From Patescibacteria group bacterium (GTDB lineage Bacteria; Patescibacteriota; Minisyncoccia; Phycocordibacterales; Phycocordibacteraceae): a DNA stretch of 13,210 bases. Positions 6,522-11,266 of the stretch are shown here, piece by piece; within the stretch, counting starts at the first letter, position 1, and every line of letters starts with the position of its first letter. The DNA is taken from NCBI GenBank assembly GCA_018826405.1, contig JAHJZL010000028.1, positions 1 through 13,210 of the forward strand, read 5' to 3'. A program made the translations under genes and the position numbers. Under the pieces are notes generated by a model that was not told the DNA's origin, ran no database searches, and saw only the letters and a list, made by a program, of their open reading frames with translations.

Positions 6522-7772
6522 ATGAACCTAGCAGAAGAGCTTAAAGCACGAGGGCTCGTTGAACATACCTCAGCACCCCTAGAGACTATTCTCGGAACTC
6601 AACGCACAGTGTATTTGGGAGTTGATCCTACTGCGTCATCTATGCAGGCAGGAAACTTAGTTGTTCTCTTACTTATGAAGCGTCTCGCTGACGCCGGACA
6701 CAAGATTGTTCTTCTTGTTGGAGGGGGCACGGGCATGATTGGAGACCCGAGAGAGTCTGGAGAGCGGTCTCTTTCAGAGAGCAAGGCTGTTGAGCAAAAC
6801 AAGAAAGCAATACGAGAGCAAATGCAGCAGATTATCGGCAAGAAGATAACGCTTGTAGACAATGCTGATTGGTTGCTCAAAGTTAAGCTTGTAGATTTCT
6901 TACGAGATATTGGAAAACATTTCTCTGTTAACGAACTGGTTAAGCGAGACATCATCAAGCGAAGACTTGAAACTCCTGACGAAAGTATTTCTTACACTGA
7001 GTTTGCGTACTCACTACTGCAGGGTTACGACTATCTCATTCTTAACAAGGAAAAGGGTGTAGACCTTCAGATTGGAGCCTCTGATCAGTGGACTAACATT
7101 CTTTCTGGCGTTGATCTTATCCGACGCAAAGAAGGGAAAGAGGCTTTTGCACTAACTTGTCCGCTTGTAACTGACGCAAATGGAAAGAAGTTTGGAAAAT
7201 CAGAAGGAAATGCGGTTTGGCTTGATGCAAAGAAAACCTCTCCATTTGAGTTCTATCAGTTCTGGCTTAACCAGCCTGACGAGATGGTAGAGAAGTATCT
7301 AAAGATGTATACCTTCATTCCTCTCGAGCAAATTGAAGAGATACTTGTTGCACACCGCGCGCATCCAGGTGCTCGCGAAGCACAAGAAACACTTGCTCGC
7401 TGTATAACTGAACTCGTACACGGACCAGGCTCAACAGCTGCAGCTGCGGCCGCCTCAAGTGCTCTGTTTGGCAAAGATGGACTTGGCAAGCTCCCAAAGG
7501 AGGCGAGATCAATGCTCCTTACTGAAGCACCGACCCTGAAGATTTTCTTAACTGACATCAAGAAGGGGCTGAGTGTTATAGACGCTCTGGCAACAAGTAC
7601 AATTGTGTCTTCTAAATCCGAGGCTAGACGCTTAGTTGAAGCAAACGGAATCTCATTGAACGGAGTGCAAGTTGCAGAGGTAGATCAGCTGCTTCAGGAG
7701 AGTGATTTTTCAGATGGGCTCGCCCTCTTGAAGAAGGGGAAGCGGGATGTTTTAGTTCTTGTTTTGAAATAG
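6522..7772 (+). CDS. tyrS: Tyrosyl-tRNA synthetase
   Basis: Charges tRNA-Tyr with tyrosine. The 416-residue protein has the bacterial class I layout: Rossmann catalytic domain (about 1-230), helical domain, and a C-terminal S4-like RNA-binding domain (about 345-416). Motifs include YLGVDPTASS (31-40), GGGTGMIGDP, the tyrosine-binding stretch YSLLQGYDYL, the QIGASDQWTNI block, and KFGKS (223-227) as the KMSKS loop. The HIGH motif is strongly altered: residues 42-45 read QAGN, so the first His is Gln and the last is Asn. The equivalent of Thr40 in the Geobacillus enzyme (T37) is kept. Start support comes from an extended -10 ending 7 nt before the ATG. tRNA-Tyr lies 28 nt after the stop, so enzyme and substrate RNA are adjacent and may share transcripts. 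Confidence 0.95.
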   Translation: MNLAEELKARGLVEHTSAPLETILGTQRTVYLGVDPTASSMQAGNLVVLLLMKRLADAGHKIVLLVGGGTGMIGDPRESGERSLSESKAVEQNKKAIREQMQQIIGKKITLVDNADWLLKVKLVDFLRDIGKHFSVNELVKRDIIKRRLETPDESISYTEFAYSLLQGYDYLILNKEKGVDLQIGASDQWTNILSGVDLIRRKEGKEAFALTCPLVTDANGKKFGKSEGNAVWLDAKKTSPFEFYQFWLNQPDEMVEKYLKMYTFIPLEQIEEILVAHRAHPGAREAQETLARCITELVHGPGSTAAAAAASSALFGKDGLGKLPKEARSMLLTEAPTLKIFLTDIKKGLSVIDALATSTIVSSKSEARRLVEANGISLNGVQVAEVDQLLQESDFSDGLALLKKGKRDVLVLVLK

Positions 7773-7791
7773 CGGATAGGTATCGTATACT
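7764..7791 (+). promoter_or_regulatory. Promoter of tRNA-Tyr
   Basis: A -35-like TTGAAA (7764-7769), a 16-nt spacer and TATACT (7786-7791) stand 9 nt before the first tRNA base. The -35 lies over the end of tyrS. This is the most complete two-box promoter in the window, although read-through from tyrS is also possible because no terminator separates them. Confidence 0.6.
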
Positions 7792-7800
7792 CGCCATATT

Positions 7801-7886
7801 GCGTCGGTGGCAGAGTGGTCAATTGCAATTGGCTGTAAACCAATCGGATTTATCCTACGTAGGTTCGAATCCTACCCGGCGCACCA
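7801..7886 (+). tRNA. tRNA-Tyr (anticodon GUA), CCA encoded
   Basis: The RNA folds as a class II tRNA. The acceptor stem GCGTCGG pairs with CCGGCGC (one G-U). The anticodon stem ATTGG/CCAAT holds the loop CTGTAAA with anticodon GTA. A long variable arm (GGAT-TT-ATCC) is typical of bacterial tRNA-Tyr. The T arm is GTAGG-TTCGAAT-CCTAC. The gene encodes the discriminator A and the 3' CCA. It sits directly after tyrS and before a terminator, so it ends its own short transcript or a tyrS-tRNA cotranscript. Confidence 0.97.
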
Positions 7887-7889
7887 AGG

Positions 7890-7914
7890 AAAGCACCTTT
7901 AGGGGGTGCTTTTT
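7890..7914 (+). terminator. Intrinsic terminator after tRNA-Tyr
   Basis: The stem AAAGCACC (7890-7897) pairs with GGTGCTTT (7905-7912) across a 7-nt loop and runs into a T-stretch to 7914. It begins 3 nt after the encoded CCA and ends the tyrS/tRNA-Tyr unit just before the next promoter. Confidence 0.85.
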
Positions 7915-7927
7915 GCGTAAATAGGGC

Positions 7928-7933
7928 TATACT
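7928..7933 (+). promoter_or_regulatory. -10 box of the Gre-like gene
   Basis: TATACT lies 57 nt before the GTG start at 7991. Unlike the neighbouring genes this predicts a real 5' leader of about 50 nt. A leader stem, AGATCAG (7940-7946) with CTGGTCT (7961-7967, one G-U), lies near the predicted transcript 5' end. Confidence 0.5.
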
Positions 7934-7977
7934 CCTCACAGATCAGGCTAACTCAAGGCACTGGTCTTTCTAGATTT

Positions 7978-7986
7978 GGAGGAGGA
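7978..7986 (+). promoter_or_regulatory. Strong Shine-Dalgarno of the Gre-like gene
   Basis: GGAGGAGGA ends 4 nt before the GTG at 7991. It fixes that GTG as the start, since the in-frame TTG at 7976 overlaps the SD itself. Strong SDs are absent before the leaderless neighbours, so this site marks a different translation mode. Confidence 0.75.
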
Positions 7987-7990
7987 AATT

Positions 7991-8521
7991 GTGGAACTTC
8001 CACGACTAGTATTGCTAACCGAGCGCGGCAAGGCCAGTCTCGTAGCTGAACGCGATCGGCTGAAAACTGAGCTGCGGGCCATTCGTGAGGCTCGCCCGAC
8101 TCTCGATGCCCGCTCTCCTGGAAACTCGAGCGGCGGGACTCGTATGGCGGGTGAAAACGCCCGTCAGGAAGACCTCTATCTGCAACGCGCGGAGGAAATC
8201 CAGCACATTCTGAGAGTTGCGCAGATTGCGCCGAAACCGAAAGGAAAGGAGACGGTTCAAATCGGGCACATCATAACCCTGTGTTATGCCGCATGGGTCG
8301 AAAAAACCCCTGGGGGTCCGAAGACCTCTCGGCGCACGCGAAGGTACTACGAAATCGTCGGCTTCCGCGAGGGAGACTGCGATACGACGCCGGCACGTCT
8401 CTGCTACGAGGCGGGTCTGGCAAAACACTTCGTGGGCGAGTCCAAGGGCCATAAGGTCCTGGTCCGCCTGGACGGAGAAATCCGTCTGGTTACCCTCAGC
8501 AACATCAAACTGCCCAAATAA
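7991..8521 (+). CDS. GreA/GreB-family transcription factor-like protein, divergent
   Basis: A 176-residue protein with the two-part Gre layout. An N-terminal charged helical hairpin (about 8-78: LLTERGKASLVAERDRLKTEL, then GENARQEDLYLQRAEEIQ) is followed by a C-terminal FKBP-like domain (about 90-176: VQIGHIITLCY, YEIVGF, LAKHFVGESKGHKVLVRL). Gre factors bind RNA polymerase and trigger cleavage of backtracked RNA through acidic residues at the hairpin tip (D41 and E44 of GreA, in DLSENAEY). Aligned by eye, E55 is kept but the Asp position is Met (M52), so the cleavage role is doubtful. A basic insert, KTSRRTRRY (111-119), is also unusual. The GTG start is set by the SD. Codon use is rich in CGC, CTG, GGC and GTC, unlike all neighbours except the 63-codon gene. 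It is monocistronic and may be a transferred or cassette-like gene. The family call is moderately sure; the function is not. Confidence 0.72.
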   Translation: MELPRLVLLTERGKASLVAERDRLKTELRAIREARPTLDARSPGNSSGGTRMAGENARQEDLYLQRAEEIQHILRVAQIAPKPKGKETVQIGHIITLCYAAWVEKTPGGPKTSRRTRRYYEIVGFREGDCDTTPARLCYEAGLAKHFVGESKGHKVLVRLDGEIRLVTLSNIKLPK

Positions 8522-8528
8522 CTGGGCA
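8511..8528 (+). repeat. Stem-loop across the Gre-like stop codon
   Basis: TGCCCA (8511-8516) pairs with TGGGCA (8523-8528) around a 6-nt loop holding the TAA at 8519-8521. It lies 15 nt before a longer hairpin, and together they form the 3' end of this gene's transcript. Confidence 0.5.
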
Positions 8529-8543
8529 CAATAAGTAGTAAGG

Positions 8544-8570
8544 CGCCATCTCGTAGAAAGCGAGGTGGCG
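8544..8570 (+). terminator. Stem-loop between the Gre-like gene and trpS
   Basis: A 10-bp stem, CGCCATCTCG (8544-8553) with CGAGGTGGCG (8561-8570, one G-U pair), has a 7-nt loop. The following bases (TTAGTA) are not a strong T-run, so it may be a weak terminator or an mRNA 3' stabiliser. It stands 13 nt before the trpS -10. Confidence 0.6.
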
Positions 8571-8582
8571 TTAGTACGTATA

Positions 8583-8591
8583 TGGTATCGT
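8583..8591 (+). promoter_or_regulatory. Extended -10 box of trpS
   Basis: TGGTATCGT ends 7 nt before the ATG at 8599, the same spacing as at tyrS and pdaD. No SD is present. Confidence 0.5.
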
Positions 8592-8598
8592 ACTCTCT

Positions 8599-9555
8599 AT
8601 GGAAACAGACAAGCCTATTTTGCTCTCAGGCATTAAGCCAACAGGTGCTCCTCATATCGGGAACTATTTTGGTGCACTACGCCAGTTTGTTGAGTTTCAG
8701 ACTATTGGCACGCACCAGTGCTATTTCATGATTGCCGATTATCATGCGTTGAATTCGGTACAGAATGCAGGGCATATGCGCGAGCTAACTCGAGAACTAG
8801 TACTTACGTTCTTGGCGATAGGTCTTAACCCTGACAAGGTAGTTATTTTCAAACAATCTGATGTGCCGGCTCATACAGAGCTTGCTTGGATTTTTGACAC
8901 CATTACCACTATGCCGTATTTGATGCGCGCGCATGCATACAAAGACGCAGAAGCTAAGAAGCACGAAATATCTGTTGGCGTCTTTAATTACCCCATGCTT
9001 ATGGCTGCAGATATTCTTCTGTATAACGCAGCTCGTGTACCCGTAGGTCAGGATCAGAAGCAGCATATTGAGTACGCACGCGACACTGCTGAGAAGTTTA
9101 ACCGTATATACGGAGATACTTTTGTTGTACCTGAAGAGTACATTGTTCCAGATGTTGCCGTTGTTCCAGGTATCGACGGACAGAAGATGAGCAAGAGTTA
9201 TCAGAATACTATTCCTCTCTTTGCGAGCAGATCTGAAATTGAAGAGCTTGTTATGGCAATTGTTACAGATTCCTCAGGAGACCGGCCAGAGAACGTGTAC
9301 CAGATACACAGACTTCTGAAGTCTGAACATGATTTGACTCCGCTATACGAAGAACACAAAGGGAAGTACAAGGCACTCAAAGAAGCACTTATAGAAGACT
9401 TAGATGCTTTTATTAAACCAATGCGAGAGCGGTACGCTGAATTTGCTGCTAATACAACAGTTGTCGCTGAGACCCTAGAGAAGGGAGCTGCAGCAGCCCA
9501 GGAGCGCGCAAAGGAGAAGATTGAGGAGGTTAGGAGGGCAGTTGGAGTTGCTTAA
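8599..9555 (+). CDS. trpS: Tryptophanyl-tRNA synthetase
   Basis: Charges tRNA-Trp with tryptophan. The 318-residue length is normal for bacterial TrpRS. Class I signatures are clear: LLSGIKPTGAPHIGNYFGAL (8-27, HIGN at 19-22), the GQDQKQHIE block (150-158) of the active site, and KMSKS at 196-200. The C-terminal part (about 215-318) is the helical anticodon-binding domain, ending in a charged helix rich in Ala and Glu (AAAAQERAKEKIEEVRR). The ATG at 8599 follows an extended -10 by 7 nt and has no SD. The gene appears monocistronic, flanked by the two GC-rich SD-led genes, each of which has its own promoter. Confidence 0.96.
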   Translation: METDKPILLSGIKPTGAPHIGNYFGALRQFVEFQTIGTHQCYFMIADYHALNSVQNAGHMRELTRELVLTFLAIGLNPDKVVIFKQSDVPAHTELAWIFDTITTMPYLMRAHAYKDAEAKKHEISVGVFNYPMLMAADILLYNAARVPVGQDQKQHIEYARDTAEKFNRIYGDTFVVPEEYIVPDVAVVPGIDGQKMSKSYQNTIPLFASRSEIEELVMAIVTDSSGDRPENVYQIHRLLKSEHDLTPLYEEHKGKYKALKEALIEDLDAFIKPMRERYAEFAANTTVVAETLEKGAAAAQERAKEKIEEVRRAVGVA

Positions 9556-9571
9556 CCGTATCCCCACATAT

Positions 9572-9587
9572 CTATTTACAGAAATAG
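9572..9587 (+). repeat. Inverted repeat over the -35 of the 63-codon gene
   Basis: CTATTT (9572-9577) and AAATAG (9582-9587) are perfect inverted repeats around ACAG. The repeat lies 17 nt after the trpS stop and covers the proposed -35 TTTACA (9575-9580). It could be an operator or a weak trpS 3' hairpin. Confidence 0.4.
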
Positions 9588-9602
9588 CACTTGTGGTATA
9601 GT
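9575..9602 (+). promoter_or_regulatory. Promoter of the 63-codon gene
   Basis: A -35-like TTTACA (9575-9580), a 16-nt spacer and TATAGT (9597-9602), extended by TG at 9594-9595, form a good promoter. The predicted leader before the ATG at 9650 is about 40 nt. Confidence 0.6.
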
Positions 9603-9629
9603 CTTTTTGTGGCTAAATGTGTCACGATT

Positions 9630-9646
9630 GAACCTTTGGGAGGTTC
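9630..9646 (+). promoter_or_regulatory. Hairpin overlapping the SD of the 63-codon gene
   Basis: GAACCT (9630-9635) pairs perfectly with AGGTTC (9641-9646) across the loop TTGGG. The SD GGGAGG (9638-9643), 6 nt before the ATG, is half in the loop and half in the 3' stem. Folding would therefore limit ribosome access, a layout seen in RNA thermometers and other translational switches. Confidence 0.5.
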
Positions 9647-9649
9647 GCC

Positions 9650-9841
9650 ATGGTGCAATATCTTCCGCCCGAACAAACTAAAAGATTTGAGGGCGATAAC
9701 TGTGTGGCGAGGCAGATGGCTTTCGCAGCCGAGCTGAGCCAACGCAACGTCGACACCGACATCACCGGCTTCCATTTCAACGGAGCCGCCCGTCCTCAAT
9801 ACGCTGAAGTCTTTTTTCGGGAGTTTGAAACTGTTCACTGA
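9650..9841 (+). CDS. 63-residue protein of unknown function
   Basis: I do not recognise this protein. It is soluble-looking, with no membrane segment or signal peptide, one cysteine (C18), an acidic/aromatic C-terminus (AEVFFREFETVH) and a middle segment rich in Asp, Thr and Gly. It is believed real for four reasons. A clear promoter stands upstream. A strong SD (GGGAGG) lies 6 nt before the ATG. Codon use is biased to C at third positions (AAC, GTC, GAC, ACC, ATC, TTC). A large stem-loop follows 13 nt after the stop. Its GC-rich style matches the Gre-like gene and contrasts with trpS and aspS on either side. An alternative is that the unit is a structured non-coding RNA with an incidental frame. 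Confidence 0.6.
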   Translation: MVQYLPPEQTKRFEGDNCVARQMAFAAELSQRNVDTDITGFHFNGAARPQYAEVFFREFETVH

Positions 9842-9854
9842 GCTCCCGCAACTT

Positions 9855-9897
9855 GCCCCGGACCCAACCGCTTCTTGTAAGCAAAAGGGTCCGGGGC
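9855..9897 (+). terminator. Long two-tier stem-loop after the 63-codon gene
   Basis: A perfect 11-bp GC-rich stem, GCCCCGGACCC (9855-9865) with GGGTCCGGGGC (9887-9897), encloses a 21-nt loop. That loop holds a second small hairpin (GCTT 9870-9873 with AAGC 9879-9882). The sequence after it is T-rich (TATTTTAT from 9902) but not a continuous T-run. It most likely ends the 63-codon transcript, and it directly abuts the aspS -10. Confidence 0.7.
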
Positions 9898-9898
9898 G

Positions 9899-9907
9899 TG
9901 CTATTTT
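9899..9907 (+). promoter_or_regulatory. Extended -10 box of aspS
   Basis: TGCTATTTT starts one base after the preceding hairpin and ends 9 nt before the ATG at 9917. Any -35 would have to lie inside the hairpin stem. No SD is present. Confidence 0.5.
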
Positions 9908-9916
9908 ATAGACATT

Positions 9917-11266
9917 ATGGAACGAATACTGATCGGGCAGCTTTCTGCACACAAAGGGAAAGAGATTTGCATACAAGGTTGGGTTGATGTGCGCAGAGAC
10001 CAGGGCAAGCTCGTCTTTTTTGATTTCAGAGATCGTACCGGAATTGTTCAAGGAGTTGTGTTGCCTGGAGACGAAACGTTGATGGAGACAGCGAAGGCTG
10101 TTCGCACGGAAGCTGTAGTCTCTATTCAGGGAATCGTTAACGAGCGTCCTGAACGCAATGTACAGGCAGACAAAGTGAACGGAGATATTGAACTAGAGAT
10201 TAAGGGAATAGAAATTCTCGCACTTCCTCAGACACTTCCGTTTGAACTTGATGCCGAACTTAATCTTGATACGTATCTAGATTATCTTCCACTTACACTT
10301 CGTAGCGAACGAAGCCGTGCAATATTTACCGTGCAGGCAGAGATTGTTCGTGCTTATCGTGCATTTCTAAATCAAGAAGGCTTTACAGAGTTCCAAGCTC
10401 CGAAGCTTATTGGAGACGATGCAGAGGGTAGCGGAGAAGTATTTGAAGTTCCGTATTTCTATGGAAAGACTGCGCACCTCGCAACCTCTCCCCAGCTCTA
10501 CAAGCAGATTATGGTTGGTGCTTTGGAGCGAGTGTTTTCTATTGGCATTGTGTTTAGAGCAGAAAAGCACAGCACCACTCGCCACTTGAACGAGTACACC
10601 TCTATGGATATGGAGATGGGATTCATCAAGGACCATACTGACGTTATGGCAGTTGAGACTAAGCTTATGCGTTTTATCTCAGCAGAGCTCTCAAAGAATT
10701 GTGCTAAAGAGTTCGCACTCCTTAAAGCAGAAGTTCCCGAAGTTCCTGAATCAATCCCAAGCCTCAAGCTTCGCGAAGCACAGGAACTTATTTTCAAAGA
10801 AACAGGAAAAGACAAGAGAAACGAACCAGACCTTGAGCCAGAAGACGAGCGATGGCTTTGTGAGTGGTCTAAGAAGGAACACAATTCTGATTTTGTGTTT
10901 GTAACGCACTATCCAGTCTCAAAGCGGCCAATGTATACTTATGAGGATCCTACTGACCTAGGCTATACAAATGGATTTGATCTCCTTTTCCGCGGCGTTG
11001 AAATCACAACAGGCGGGCAGCGCAGACATGACTATGAGAACCTCATAGAGGGGATCAAGATGAAGGGGCTCGATCCTGAGAAATTCTCCTATTATTTACA
11101 GGCCTTTAAGTACGGCATTCCACCTCATGGAGGATGGGGAATGGGGCTAGAGCGATTAACTGCAAAGTTCCTTAATCTCTCTAACGTCAAAGAGGCAACG
11201 CTTTTCCCAAGAGATATTAATCGCATAGATACTCGTCTAACGGAGAACGAATCAACCGATGTATGA
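9917..11266 (+). CDS. aspS: Aspartyl-tRNA synthetase, archaeal type
   Basis: Charges tRNA-Asp, and possibly tRNA-Asn, with aspartate. At 449 residues it lacks the large GAD insert of ordinary bacterial AspRS (near 590 residues) and matches the archaeal/eukaryotic AspRS type. The N-terminal OB-fold covers about 1-100 (QGWVDVRRDQGKLVFFDFRDR, residues 20-40). Class II motif 2 is at 213-236 (FRAEKHSTTRHLNE onward). The block GVEITTGGQRRHDY (360-373) and motif 3 GIPPHGGWGMGLERL (400-414) identify AspRS rather than AsnRS. At the archaeal specificity position (Trp in strict enzymes, His in relaxed ones) this protein has D24, so tRNA-Asn charging cannot be called. The gene ends in TGA, which overlaps the pepA ATG by 4 bp, and it heads the aspS-pepA-scpA operon. 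Confidence 0.93.
   Translation: MERILIGQLSAHKGKEICIQGWVDVRRDQGKLVFFDFRDRTGIVQGVVLPGDETLMETAKAVRTEAVVSIQGIVNERPERNVQADKVNGDIELEIKGIEILALPQTLPFELDAELNLDTYLDYLPLTLRSERSRAIFTVQAEIVRAYRAFLNQEGFTEFQAPKLIGDDAEGSGEVFEVPYFYGKTAHLATSPQLYKQIMVGALERVFSIGIVFRAEKHSTTRHLNEYTSMDMEMGFIKDHTDVMAVETKLMRFISAELSKNCAKEFALLKAEVPEVPESIPSLKLREAQELIFKETGKDKRNEPDLEPEDERWLCEWSKKEHNSDFVFVTHYPVSKRPMYTYEDPTDLGYTNGFDLLFRGVEITTGGQRRHDYENLIEGIKMKGLDPEKFSYYLQAFKYGIPPHGGWGMGLERLTAKFLNLSNVKEATLFPRDINRIDTRLTENESTDV

Noticed and set aside
7976..7990. In-frame TTG start for the Gre-like gene
   Set aside because: The TTG overlaps the GGAGGAGG SD. The GTG at 7991 is correctly spaced from it.
8015..8452. 145-codon reverse-strand frame across the Gre-like gene
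   Set aside because: High GC lengthens antisense frames. The + strand frame has the SD, promoter and family similarity.
9572..10051. 159-codon reverse-strand frame across the 63-codon gene and the aspS start
   Set aside because: It overlaps clear aspS coding sequence and the long hairpin, has no SD or promoter, and the + strand evidence is stronger.
11264..11266. UGA read as a sense codon, as in some CPR lineages
   Set aside because: aspS ends naturally here in an ATGA overlap with pepA, and no in-frame TGA interrupts any conserved gene. The standard code fits.
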